The notes below the pieces were generated by a model that worked only from the letters and a program-made list of their open reading frames with translations, did not search any database and was not told where the DNA came from. The position numbers and the translations under genes are program-made. This document shows positions 17,797 to 25,682 of a stretch of DNA of 61,282 nt, one piece after another; within the stretch, counting starts at the first letter, position 1, and each line of letters begins with the position of its first letter. The stretch is taken from positions 1 through 61,282 of the forward strand of contig CAZWFE010000011.1 of NCBI GenBank assembly GCA_964633145.1, written 5' to 3'. This DNA is from CAJXSD01 sp964633145. GTDB taxonomy: Bacteria; Pseudomonadota; Alphaproteobacteria; Rhodobacterales; Rhodobacteraceae.

Positions 17797-17800
17797 TCCT

Positions 17801-17899
17801 CCTGCAGCCAACAGGAAGGGAACCGGAGCTATGGCAAGCTCCAGAGATCGACCCCCGGGAAAAAGGGTCGAACTGTGGACCGTGGGATATCCCACGGTC
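17801..17899 (-). other. Array of stem-loops in the puf operon 3' untranslated region
   Basis: Directly after the pufC stop the minus strand folds into consecutive hairpins: a perfect 22-nt palindrome GACCGTGGG-ATAT-CCCACGGTC (17878-17899), CGACCC/GGGTCG (17849-17870), GGAGCT/AGCTCC (17825-17842) and CCTG/CAGG (17801-17815), followed by the terminator-like stem. Such structures protect puf mRNA 3' ends. In R. sphaeroides the puf 3' UTR also yields the small RNA PcrX; whether this array is processed likewise is inference. Confidence 0.6.
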
Positions 17900-17900
17900 G

Positions 17901-19007
17901 CTATTCATAAACAGGCGCACCTGTTGTGGCCAATTCAGGCCAGTATTGGATCACATTGCTGCCTTGTAGGGGCTGTTGGTACCCTTTGTGACATGTTTTA
18001 CAGGCCACTTTGGGGGCGTCGCCATGCAGTGGACCCAGACGGTTTTCGGGCAATTCAGGGCCAAGCGGCAACAGATAGTCGTTGTTAAGCTCTTGGACCA
18101 TGGAAATGCCCATGCTGGCCGTGCCCCATTGGGGTGTGACCTGTGATCCGTCATAGAACGCACGGGTGTTGTGACACAGCACACAGTTGCGTCCCAATGA
18201 ATTGGCAAAGTAATTCATCAACGAATATGTCCGTTCAGCTTGCTGGATCAATGGATCTCCGGGCTGATTGTCAACGCGGCTTTCCAAATCATGAACCGCG
18301 ATGGTTTCATAATTGACCAAATAGGCCTCAAGCGCGTCAGAGGGTAGCGATGTATATTGCGACAACGGAGTTGCGCGGTTTTGCACCGCTGGCCAGCCTG
18401 CTACGGTTTCGTTGACAGGTGTAATTTTGAACCAAATATCACTGGGGACATTTTGTCCGCGGTGACAGGTGTTACACGTCACACCCACCTGTTTATTGGC
18501 ATTTACGTGACCGTCCCAGTTTTCATTAATGTTTTGGGTCATTTCGATCATGCGTCGCGCGACCACTTTGGTATACAGCGCGTCGTCGCCGTATGTGTCC
18601 ATGTCGCCATCCCCATGACAATAGGCACATCCCTGATCGGGCGCGACCCAGTTGGTCATAGCAGCCATTAGGCGATTAAAGTTGTCATCCGTCAAATCAC
18701 CCAAGACTTGGACGTTTTGATAGATGTCGCCTGCCAGCTCTTCGCCGCCTTCGGGGATATAGGGATCATCTGCGACCAGATTTGCAATATCAGGATCCGG
18801 CGTGGCCAAATCTGTTTTGAATTCAGTCACAGACATCCCATTCCCGCGCGGACCAGTTTGCAAGCTTTCGGTTGCTGACGGCTGGCCATAGCTGACCAAG
18901 ACTGCAGCTGCGAAAACAGCGGCCCCTGCGACCCCGACCAATGTGGCGGGGCCATAGATGTTTGTGGGGTTTTCTTTGTTCCACTTGTCGAACCATTTGG
19001 GTAACAT
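17901..19007 (-). CDS. pufC: Photosynthetic reaction centre tetraheme cytochrome c subunit
   Basis: A 368-aa periplasmic subunit that re-reduces the photo-oxidised special pair. Four C-x2-C-H heme motifs are present: CAYCH (Cys127), CNTCH (178), CVLCH (275) and CKTCH (336). An N-terminal hydrophobic segment (residues about 21-42) anchors it to the membrane; no lipobox cysteine is seen. The ATG at 19007 lies one base after the pufM stop with GGAGAAG inside pufM; a start six codons upstream would overlap pufM. Last gene of the puf operon. Its presence, with no pufX, is typical of Roseobacter-group phototrophs. Confidence 0.96.
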   Translation of the reverse strand: MLPKWFDKWNKENPTNIYGPATLVGVAGAAVFAAAVLVSYGQPSATESLQTGPRGNGMSVTEFKTDLATPDPDIANLVADDPYIPEGGEELAGDIYQNVQVLGDLTDDNFNRLMAAMTNWVAPDQGCAYCHGDGDMDTYGDDALYTKVVARRMIEMTQNINENWDGHVNANKQVGVTCNTCHRGQNVPSDIWFKITPVNETVAGWPAVQNRATPLSQYTSLPSDALEAYLVNYETIAVHDLESRVDNQPGDPLIQQAERTYSLMNYFANSLGRNCVLCHNTRAFYDGSQVTPQWGTASMGISMVQELNNDYLLPLGPELPENRLGPLHGDAPKVACKTCHKGYQQPLQGSNVIQYWPELATTGAPVYE

Positions 19008-19008
19008 G

Positions 19009-19995
19009 TTACTTCTCCTGACCAACGAAGGTTTCGTAGGATCCGTAGTTTTCGTATCCGTAAGAGCCGTCGTACATTGGGGCGAAATAATGTTCCTGTG
19101 CCCAGATGAACCAATTGTCCACCACAGTTCCAGTCAGCAAAATGCCAATTCCGCCAGTGATCGGACAGAGGACTGCGAACCACCACGCCCAGCGGTGAAT
19201 GCCCTCCATCGTTGCATTGAAACCCATGGTCCAGCGCCAGAACAGGGCCGCACGTTCCGTGGCTGTTCCGCGATCATAGATTTGTTCCAATTCACGGTCG
19301 CCGCCATAGCGTGTTACCGCCAGAATGGTTGCGCCATGCATCGCGAACAATAAAACAGATCCATATAGGAACACGATCGATAATGCGTGGAATGGGTTAT
19401 AGTACAGGTTGCCGTAGCGAATGGAAAACGCTGTTGTCCAATCAAGGTGTGGGAAAATTCCGTATGGCACCGCTTCGGACCAGCTGCCCATTAAAATGGG
19501 GCGGATCAGGCCAAGAACCAAGAACAACCAAATCGCAGCGGCAAAGGCCCAGGCAACATGTTTGCCCATCTTGTGCTGTTGCGCCAAGAGGTAACTGCGC
19601 AGCCACCAAGTGCAGACGGAAACCAACAGGAACAGTGAACTGATAATGTACCATCCCCCTTGGTCAAGCGGTGGCATACGCAGTCCCCATTCTGGCCCGG
19701 GTGGTTCCAGTGCCAGCCAGAAAAACTGTCTTAGGAATTCAGGGATCGACCAGCCCACCTGCGCAAGCATATTTAGGCCTACGATATTGAACCACAGCAT
19801 CCCGGTGGCCAGTGATATAACACCGGTCCAACCCAGATAGACGGGCCCAATTTGTGCGTTGCCGATCAATCCGGCTAGGATCGAAAACCAAGGTTTACCG
19901 ATGCGCTCGGACATCATGTTGTTTTCGTTGTCAGTCCCCATTTCTGCGGGACCGCGAACTTGAACTTGTGTCAGTATGTTTTGATATTCAATCAT
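19009..19995 (-). CDS. pufM: Photosynthetic reaction centre M subunit
   Basis: A 328-aa integral membrane protein with five transmembrane helices that binds, with PufL, the bacteriochlorophyll special pair, bacteriopheophytins, quinones and the non-haem iron. Characteristic segments include 'FSIRYGNLYYNPFHALSIVFLYGS' (quoted in part; helix D with a His ligand of the special pair, near 190-215) and 'GIHRWAWWFAVL' near 260 with an iron-ligand His. The start MIEYQNILTQ is the usual PufM N-terminus and lies two bases after the pufL stop; the longer frame runs into pufL and is rejected. Confidence 0.97.
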   Translation of the reverse strand: MIEYQNILTQVQVRGPAEMGTDNENNMMSERIGKPWFSILAGLIGNAQIGPVYLGWTGVISLATGMLWFNIVGLNMLAQVGWSIPEFLRQFFWLALEPPGPEWGLRMPPLDQGGWYIISSLFLLVSVCTWWLRSYLLAQQHKMGKHVAWAFAAAIWLFLVLGLIRPILMGSWSEAVPYGIFPHLDWTTAFSIRYGNLYYNPFHALSIVFLYGSVLLFAMHGATILAVTRYGGDRELEQIYDRGTATERAALFWRWTMGFNATMEGIHRWAWWFAVLCPITGGIGILLTGTVVDNWFIWAQEHYFAPMYDGSYGYENYGSYETFVGQEK

Positions 19996-19997
19996 GG

Positions 19998-20837
19998 TTA
20001 CATCCCCACTTGGCTTGGCCAAATCGGCAGCTCTAACCACCAATTCCACCATTCAGGCCAGCCTTTGGTCCAGACGGGGCCAGAAATTATGATACAAACT
20101 GCAGAAAAGAACACCGCATTGATCGCCAGCAGAAATCCAAGGCGGTGAATCCCCAAGGTGCCAATCGAATACCCAATATAGTCACGGAAAAACGTGTCTT
20201 CGTGGTCGGGGCCAAGGGCCTCTTCGCCTTTTTCGGGGTTTGCGGCACTTAGGATCAAGGCGCCGTGTAATGCCAGTGCAAGTGTCGTTGTGAAAAACAA
20301 CGTGACGGCCAACATATGTGCAGGGTTATAATGGAAATGCAGATAGGCATAACCTGTATTTGAAACCCAGTCCAAGTGGCTGAAAATGCCATAAGGGAAC
20401 CCATGTCCCCAAGCACCCATCAGCAAAGGCCGAAAAACGACCAAAGTTAGATATGCCAAAATCGCGAAACTAAAGGCAAATGGAACATGGTATCCCATGC
20501 CAAGTTTGCGGCAAATTTCGACTTCGCGCAGGGCCCAACTGATAAAGGCACCGGTTGCGCACATTGTTATGATCTGCCACAGCCCGCCTTCCATAAGGGG
20601 GGCCATGCCCAAACCATAACTAAGATCAGGGGGCGCAATGTTGATCAGCCAAGGGTTAAATGTCCCTTGCTGGGATGCCCCCCAGAAAATTAATATGGTT
20701 CCTAATAAGGCAAAGAATGCTGTCGTGACCCCGAAGAAACCAACATAAAATGGTCCTACCCAGAAGTCGAACAGATCGCCGCCGATTAACGTCCCGCCTC
20801 GGACGCGATATTTTCTTTCGAAACTGAGCAATGCCAT
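19998..20837 (-). CDS. pufL: Photosynthetic reaction centre L subunit
   Basis: A 279-aa five-helix membrane protein, partner of PufM. The N-terminus MALLSFERKYRVRGGTL is the classic PufL start. 'HFHYNPAHMLAVTLFFTT' near 170-187 holds the special-pair His, and 'GTLGIHRLGFLLA' near 230 an iron-ligand His. GGAGAG precedes the ATG. It is separated from pufA by 134 nt containing hairpins that probably set the LH1-to-reaction-centre ratio through differential mRNA decay. Confidence 0.97.
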   Translation of the reverse strand: MALLSFERKYRVRGGTLIGGDLFDFWVGPFYVGFFGVTTAFFALLGTILIFWGASQQGTFNPWLINIAPPDLSYGLGMAPLMEGGLWQIITMCATGAFISWALREVEICRKLGMGYHVPFAFSFAILAYLTLVVFRPLLMGAWGHGFPYGIFSHLDWVSNTGYAYLHFHYNPAHMLAVTLFFTTTLALALHGALILSAANPEKGEEALGPDHEDTFFRDYIGYSIGTLGIHRLGFLLAINAVFFSAVCIIISGPVWTKGWPEWWNWWLELPIWPSQVGM

Positions 20838-20856
20838 CTCTTCTCTCCATGTCGTA

Positions 20857-20877
20857 CGAATGCCGGCAGGCTATTCG
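20857..20877 (-). other. Intercistronic hairpin between pufA and pufL
   Basis: On the minus strand CGAAT-A-GCC-TGCC-GGC-ATTCG folds into an 8-bp stem with one bulge, ending about 20 nt before the pufL start. In Rhodobacter, hairpins in this gap block 3'-to-5' decay and make the pufBA message more stable than the full-length transcript; the same role is inferred here. Confidence 0.55.
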
Positions 20878-20967
20878 TTTTGGATGTGTTCAAGGGCTTC
20901 GGCCGATTTTATGAAAAAACCGCCCGTAGCCAATTTTGATGAGCACTGAAGTGAATGTTGGACAAAG

Positions 20968-20981
20968 CGCACTATTGTGCG
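20968..20981 (-). other. Hairpin overlapping the pufA stop codon
   Basis: CGCAC (20968-20972) and GTGCG (20977-20981) form a perfect 5-bp stem with a 4-nt loop that contains part of the pufA stop region. It is small and has no T run, so it is more likely part of the pufA-pufL mRNA-stability region than a terminator. Confidence 0.4.
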
Positions 20982-21130
20982 TTTTGTGCCGCCAATTCAA
21001 ACCAGTTGTAATGATCTGTGCTAAGCAGAACGAGATGAATCATCGCTGCTAGCAAAAAGAGGAATACCCCCTGAGCCACGAATACGCGGCGCGGATCAAA
21101 AACGAGCCAGATTTTATAAAACTTAGCCAT
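20972..21130 (-). CDS. pufA: Light-harvesting complex 1 alpha polypeptide
   Basis: A 52-aa single-helix antenna protein. N-terminal MAKFYKIWLVFDPRRVF is the standard LH1-alpha interface. His32 in 'AAMIHLVLLS' ligates bacteriochlorophyll, and 'YNWFE' near 41-45 is the aromatic C-terminal cap that tunes absorption. An A/G-rich Shine-Dalgarno (GGAGGAAAAAA) precedes the ATG. The gene lies 10 nt after pufB. Only this core antenna type is found in the window; no LH2 (pucBA) genes are present. Confidence 0.95.
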   Translation of the reverse strand: MAKFYKIWLVFDPRRVFVAQGVFLFLLAAMIHLVLLSTDHYNWFELAAQNAQ

Positions 21131-21140
21131 TTTTTCCTCC

Positions 21141-21290
21141 TCAGAACCAAGGACGCCAGATAAACACTGCCAAATGGGCGACGATTGCTACTGCTGAAAA
21201 TAGCCATAGTCCGCTCATATAGACTGAGTGCAGCTCTTGCGCCTGCTCGTCTGTTAATCCTGTGAATGACAGGTTTGTATTATCAGCCAT
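21141..21290 (-). CDS. pufB: Light-harvesting complex 1 beta polypeptide
   Basis: A 49-aa single-helix antenna protein. It has the two conserved His residues: His21 ('ELHSVYMSG') and His39 ('IVAHLAVFIWRPW'), the latter ligating bacteriochlorophyll, and the conserved end FIWRPWF. A GGAGGAAAG Shine-Dalgarno lies upstream. It pairs with PufA to make the LH1 ring around the reaction centre. Confidence 0.95.
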   Translation of the reverse strand: MADNTNLSFTGLTDEQAQELHSVYMSGLWLFSAVAIVAHLAVFIWRPWF

Positions 21291-21342
21291 AAACTTTCCT
21301 CCGGAACGTTTCGCTGACGCCGCAGTTCCCCTGGGGCCGGGT

Positions 21343-21386
21343 CCGGATGTTCAAGTCATCCGGGTCCTGTTCTGTCCGCCGACAGA
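21343..21386 (-). other. Two perfect hairpins in the pufQ-pufB gap
   Basis: CCGGATG/CATCCGG (21343-21349 and 21357-21363, 7-nt loop) and TCTGTC/GACAGA (21371-21376 and 21381-21386, 4-nt loop) are perfect stems of 7 and 6 bp in the 116-nt gap between pufQ and pufB. They sit at the 5' end of the pufBA message and may act as a processing boundary or a protecting 5' structure, as described for Rhodobacter puf mRNA. Confidence 0.55.
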
Positions 21387-21406
21387 GCAGAGCGTGATCC
21401 TCGATC

Positions 21407-21631
21407 CTAGTGAACCGAGAAAATGAGTGGTGTGGTGCGATCCGCTTCGGCCCATGCGCGGGCCAAAGGACCATGTAAAAACAGGGTCTGTCTGCGGAAT
21501 ACGTCCACGGCCCAAGCCACCGTTGTAAACGGAATGGCCAGCACGAAAATCAGGCTGAAATAGAAAATGAATTCAGCACTGCGCCGCGTTGGGCTTTTGT
21601 ATTTTGTTGGGATTGCACTGATATCTGTCAT
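21407..21631 (-). CDS. pufQ: PufQ, regulator of bacteriochlorophyll delivery
   Basis: A 74-aa protein with one hydrophobic segment (residues about 20-44) and a basic N-terminus. 'SAEFIFYFSLIFVLAIPF' and the 'RRQTLFLHGPLARAWAEA' tail are typical of PufQ, which promotes bacteriochlorophyll synthesis or carries pigment intermediates for assembly. It starts 15 nt after bchZ, so the puf promoter region must lie largely inside bchZ, as in Rhodobacter. Confidence 0.9.
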   Translation of the reverse strand: MTDISAIPTKYKSPTRRSAEFIFYFSLIFVLAIPFTTVAWAVDVFRRQTLFLHGPLARAWAEADRTTPLIFSVH

Positions 21632-21646
21632 TGCGTCCTCCTTTGG

Positions 21647-23110
21647 TTATGTCCGGGCCATTTTGGCGTCATCCAATGCGATGACGGTATCGACCAGAAC
21701 GGAATCATGCCCCCTGTCACGCGCCGATTTTTCGGCTGCATCACGCAGGGATTTTGCCGCTGAAATGCGGGTTAAAATGGGATGACGCGACACGATTTTA
21801 TCAAGCATCGCTTGTGCGTCAGGATCCCACGGTAATGTCGTTGCAGTTTCTGTCGGGGTTGCGGGCCCGGCATCCATGTCTGTTCCCAGTGGTAAAATAT
21901 GAAACAGAGCGTCGAATAATCCGTTACAAATTTCTTGGATCAAATAGGTGGCGCCTGCATAGCCCATCATGGGCGTTCCGGTCGCGCGCCGAATGGCAGC
22001 GCCAGGAAAGGATGCTGGAATGAACGAAGGTCTTGGGCCATGGCCACCCGACTGTTCCGCCAAATAAATTTTTTCATTGATTGATCCAAACACGATTAGG
22101 GGCCGCGTTTGTTCCATCAGATTGCGAATTTCCATCGCGTTGGTTTTTGTTCCCGCCGTGCGCGCCACAGCAAAGGCGCAGGGCAGACCCATTTCCGTTT
22201 CCAGAAAATACCGGATTCCGCGGGCATAGGTTTCATTCGCCACGATTGCGAAATTGGACGTGGTAAAGAAATCCTGCGTCACCGACCGCCACAAATCCCA
22301 GACGGGCTTTAGGGTCGAATGTTTTTCCGTTTCGATGAAATCGGTCGGATCCAGTCCCAGCAATTCGCCAAGGGTCGTCAAGAACTTGGTCGTGCTTTCC
22401 ATTCCGATTGGGGCTTGCAAATATGGCTTGCCCAGCACTTCGCATAGGCCACGCCCAAATTCGCGGTACATGCAAATATTGACATCTGCATTCACCAGCT
22501 GGCGCATTTCGGCAACGTGGGCACCCATCGGCATGACCATGTTGACCTCGGCGCCGATACCTTCGACCAGACGGCGAATTTCGGCCAAATCGCTGGGCAT
22601 GTTAAATGTGCCATACATTGGCCCCAGAATATTGACGCGTGGTTTTGCGCCCTCTTCGCGCTTTGCCTCGGGGGGCATGCGGCCTTTGGTCATGCCAAAT
22701 TCGGTAAACAGCCACGTCATGGCGCGATCAGCGGCTTGCCATTGATCTTCGTCGATGGTGCGGGGCAGGAACCGTTGGACATTGGTGCCTTGGGGCGTTA
22801 CGCCGCCGCCAATCATTTCGGCAATTGATCCGGTGACAACAACTGCGGGCAGCGCTGGGTCCAATGTGCCCCATGCGCGTTTCATCGCACCCTCGGTTCC
22901 GTCACGGCCCAATTCTTCTTCGCCCAAACCGGTGACAACGATTGGCAATTCATGGGGTGGCAGCGCGTCCGTGTAATGCAAAACAGAGGTGACCGGCAGG
23001 TTTTCGCATCCGACAGGTCCGTCTATGACGACCTGAATGCCTTTGGTCGCGCAGAATGCATAAACTGCGCCCCAATATCCTCCGGCTCTGTCGTGGTCAT
23101 AGACTAACAT
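21647..23110 (-). CDS. bchZ: Chlorophyllide a reductase subunit Z
   Basis: A 487-aa nitrogenase-like catalytic subunit that with BchY and the iron protein BchX reduces the C7-C8 bond of chlorin to give the bacteriochlorin. 'IDGPVGCENLP' near 29-39 holds a cluster-ligand Cys; further blocks are 'VTGLGEEELGRDGTEGAM' near 60-77 and 'GPMYGTFNMPSD' near 160. MLVYDHDRAGGYWG is the usual N-terminus; the ATG at 23110 follows the bchY stop by two bases, and the 34-residue upstream extension lies in another frame of bchY. Confidence 0.95.
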   Translation of the reverse strand: MLVYDHDRAGGYWGAVYAFCATKGIQVVIDGPVGCENLPVTSVLHYTDALPPHELPIVVTGLGEEELGRDGTEGAMKRAWGTLDPALPAVVVTGSIAEMIGGGVTPQGTNVQRFLPRTIDEDQWQAADRAMTWLFTEFGMTKGRMPPEAKREEGAKPRVNILGPMYGTFNMPSDLAEIRRLVEGIGAEVNMVMPMGAHVAEMRQLVNADVNICMYREFGRGLCEVLGKPYLQAPIGMESTTKFLTTLGELLGLDPTDFIETEKHSTLKPVWDLWRSVTQDFFTTSNFAIVANETYARGIRYFLETEMGLPCAFAVARTAGTKTNAMEIRNLMEQTRPLIVFGSINEKIYLAEQSGGHGPRPSFIPASFPGAAIRRATGTPMMGYAGATYLIQEICNGLFDALFHILPLGTDMDAGPATPTETATTLPWDPDAQAMLDKIVSRHPILTRISAAKSLRDAAEKSARDRGHDSVLVDTVIALDDAKMART

Positions 23111-23112
23111 TT

Positions 23113-24672
23113 CTAAATCATCTCCTGCGCTTTGGCAGCGCGTGCGGCTTTGTCCAATTTTTTCTGATGTGTGGCGCGGAACTGTGGTTGCAGGTTTGGT
23201 TTGCCTTCCCACACGCCGGCTGTGTCACCCGTGCCAACACCGGTGAAAAAGCTGTGCATTTTCGACATGCGGTCAGAATTGGCCATGGCTGAATTCACAA
23301 CTGTCGTTAAGCTGCCTGCGCCGGCAGGGCCCATCAAGGGACGTGCGGAAATCAGGTTGGTGAAATACAATCCCGGTGTTTGGTTTTCCTTGGCCTTTTG
23401 GACAACTGGTGTCGTCCCAATTGCCAAGTCTGGTTCGAAATGATCCAGCGCGGCCAGGTCATCCTCTAGCGATGCGCGGAATTTGACGGCGACGCCCTTT
23501 GCAGCCAACCATTCAAAATCTGCTTGGGATTGTGGCGTTTTGGGGCAAGCTGTGCCGACATAGGGAACGTCTGCGCCGCTTTCGATCAACAGGCGCGCGA
23601 CCAGCAGTTCTGATCCTTCGTATCCGGATAGGGTAATACGGCCGTTGATTTTGTTCTGGGCCAAGGCCCCTTGGATCGCGGGGACAAAGGCGTTTTTCGC
23701 TGCATCCACCTGCGCGCGTGGCAGGCCGAATACATCGCCCACGCTGTCATACCATGCGGCTGTGCCCTCGGCACCCACTGGGGCGCTGCCAATGATCGGA
23801 CGACCCGCTGATTCAAAAACGCGCGTGGTTGCAGTGTAAAACGGGTGAACGGCGGCGACAGCGGCACAATCGAGCGCTGCATATAATTCGCGCCATTCAC
23901 GGGTGGGCACGGTTGGCCCAGCCTCTAGCCCCAATGGACCCAACATCGCACCCAGCATAACGGGATCGGCAGGGAACATTTCGCCCAACAGAGCCAATGC
24001 GGGTTTGCCGGACCGTGCGCGATTGGGCGCTTTGACGGGCCCTGATTTGGCTTCGTCCATGGCGTATTTCAGCATGGCAGATGCCAGAACATCCTTGGCC
24101 TCGGCATGGGTGGGGACGCCAAATCCTGGCACATCGATGCCAATAATACGGACGCCGTTTATTTCCTTGGGCAGCAATTGCAGGGGCACACCGCTGGCGG
24201 ATGGAACGCATAGATTGGTGATGACAATCGCGTCATAGGCATCGGGATCTGCCAGATCATGGGCGGCGGCGACGATATCTTCGAACAGCTGGCCCGTGAC
24301 CAAGGTTTCTGAATCAAACGGCACATATCCAACGGACCGGCGCGCGCCATAGAAATGGCTGACGAAACTTAGCCCATAAACACAGCAGGCGGATCCCGAT
24401 AAAACGGTGGCCACACGACGCATCCGCAGGCCGACGCGCAACGATCCAAATGCGGGGCACATGGATTGTGGTTTGTCATGGGGTCCTTGCGGGTAATCGC
24501 GCGCAAATTGTTCCAACATTTCGCTGTTGTTGGCCTGTGTGCCGCTGGCCTTGCGCAAATCAACGGATCCGCAGCCGCCACTTAGCGCCGGTGTTGGCGA
24601 TGTGTCAGCCACGGGTTCAGGGGCGATGATTGGAACATCTGCCGCGTTGTCATATTTGATTTCGCGCCCCAT
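23113..24672 (-). CDS. bchY: Chlorophyllide a reductase subunit Y
   Basis: A 519-aa partner of BchZ in the nitrogenase-like chlorophyllide oxidoreductase. 'GGCGSVDLRKASG' near 33-45, 'QSMCPAFGSLRVGLRMRR' (near 69-86, conserved Cys for the shared iron-sulfur cluster) and 'SGSACCVYGL' near 92 are signature stretches. It starts two bases after bchX and is followed by bchZ two bases downstream. A variable N-terminal region of about 30 residues is normal for this subunit. Confidence 0.95.
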   Translation of the reverse strand: MGREIKYDNAADVPIIAPEPVADTSPTPALSGGCGSVDLRKASGTQANNSEMLEQFARDYPQGPHDKPQSMCPAFGSLRVGLRMRRVATVLSGSACCVYGLSFVSHFYGARRSVGYVPFDSETLVTGQLFEDIVAAAHDLADPDAYDAIVITNLCVPSASGVPLQLLPKEINGVRIIGIDVPGFGVPTHAEAKDVLASAMLKYAMDEAKSGPVKAPNRARSGKPALALLGEMFPADPVMLGAMLGPLGLEAGPTVPTREWRELYAALDCAAVAAVHPFYTATTRVFESAGRPIIGSAPVGAEGTAAWYDSVGDVFGLPRAQVDAAKNAFVPAIQGALAQNKINGRITLSGYEGSELLVARLLIESGADVPYVGTACPKTPQSQADFEWLAAKGVAVKFRASLEDDLAALDHFEPDLAIGTTPVVQKAKENQTPGLYFTNLISARPLMGPAGAGSLTTVVNSAMANSDRMSKMHSFFTGVGTGDTAGVWEGKPNLQPQFRATHQKKLDKAARAAKAQEMI

Positions 24673-24674
24673 TC

Positions 24675-25682
24675 CTAAACCTCGTCGTATATGATTTCTA
24701 GGGACGGCTTGGGCGCGGATCTGGATCCACGCATATCTGCATCCGTGGCAGGGACCAAGACAAAGTCACCGCCGGTATCTTTGCTGTCGAACAGGTCAAG
24801 TAATCCATCTTGTTCCAGTGGCGCAGGGCGAATGGGGGGTGCGGTCATGACCTCGCCTGCCAGTTCTTGGAACAATGCGCCCCACTGGCTTTCCATTGTG
24901 CCTACGATTTGATAATTCGCTGATTTTTTGCGCAAGTCGTCGTTTTGGGGAATGGATGCCAAGATTGGAACATTTGTTGCCTTGGCAAATGCGGCGGCTT
25001 CGCCGGATCCGTCATCTTTGTTGATGACAAGTCCTGCAACACCGACATTACCGCCAAGCTTGCGGAAATATTCAACGGCAGAGCAGACATTATTGGCCAC
25101 ATAAAGCGATTGCAGATCATTTGAGGCGACAAGAATGACTTTCTGCGCCATATCGCGGGCGATGGGCAGACCAAAACCACCACAGACTACATCGCCCAAG
25201 AAATCCAGCAGGACATAGTCGAAATCCCAATCATGGAACCCTAGCTTTTCCAGCAATTCAAATCCGTGAATGATGCCACGTCCACCGCAACCGCGGCCGA
25301 CCTCGGGTCCGCCCAGTTCCATCGCGAAAACACCGCCGCGTTTAAAACAGACGTCCCCAATTTCCACCTGTTCGCCCGCCAATTTTTTGCGGGTCGATGT
25401 TTCGATGATCGTTGGGCAGGCTTTGCCACCAAACAGCAATGATGTGGTGTCAGATTTCGGATCACAGCCGATCAACAACACGCGTTTGCCCATTTCGGCC
25501 AGCATGTGCGATAGGTTCGCAAGCGTAAAGGATTTGCCAATCCCCCCTTTGCCATAAATCGCAATGATTTGCGTTTTGCTGGTGGGTTCGGATTGTTCTG
25601 CGATAACATCGGCAAGGTCTGTGTTTGCCTCGTCACGCAAGCGGTCGGAATAGCTGGTCAGGTTTGGTACATCATCTTTCAT
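24675..25682 (-). CDS. bchX: Chlorophyllide a reductase iron protein subunit X
   Basis: A 335-aa NifH-like ATPase that passes electrons to BchYZ. The P-loop YGKGGIGKS spans residues 43-51, and the two Cys of the bridging 4Fe-4S cluster are Cys132 ('GRGCGGRG') and Cys167 ('DVVCGGFG'). The ATG overlaps the bchC stop by four bases (ATGA), so the two are translationally coupled. It is distinguished from BchL by its longer N- and C-termini. Confidence 0.96.
   Translation of the reverse strand: MKDDVPNLTSYSDRLRDEANTDLADVIAEQSEPTSKTQIIAIYGKGGIGKSFTLANLSHMLAEMGKRVLLIGCDPKSDTTSLLFGGKACPTIIETSTRKKLAGEQVEIGDVCFKRGGVFAMELGGPEVGRGCGGRGIIHGFELLEKLGFHDWDFDYVLLDFLGDVVCGGFGLPIARDMAQKVILVASNDLQSLYVANNVCSAVEYFRKLGGNVGVAGLVINKDDGSGEAAAFAKATNVPILASIPQNDDLRKKSANYQIVGTMESQWGALFQELAGEVMTAPPIRPAPLEQDGLLDLFDSKDTGGDFVLVPATDADMRGSRSAPKPSLEIIYDEV

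Noticed and set aside
17722..17899. TPP riboswitch upstream of dxs (a ThDP-dependent enzyme)
   Set aside because: The conserved THI-box elements (CTGAGA and the ACC-TGATC region) were not found; the structures are simple stem-loops.
19008..19008. A pufX gene between pufM and pufC
   Set aside because: The two genes are separated by one base, so no pufX can be present there.
22081..24581. Long plus-strand open frames across bchY and bchZ
   Set aside because: They are antisense shadows of recognised genes with no ribosome-binding sites or motifs.
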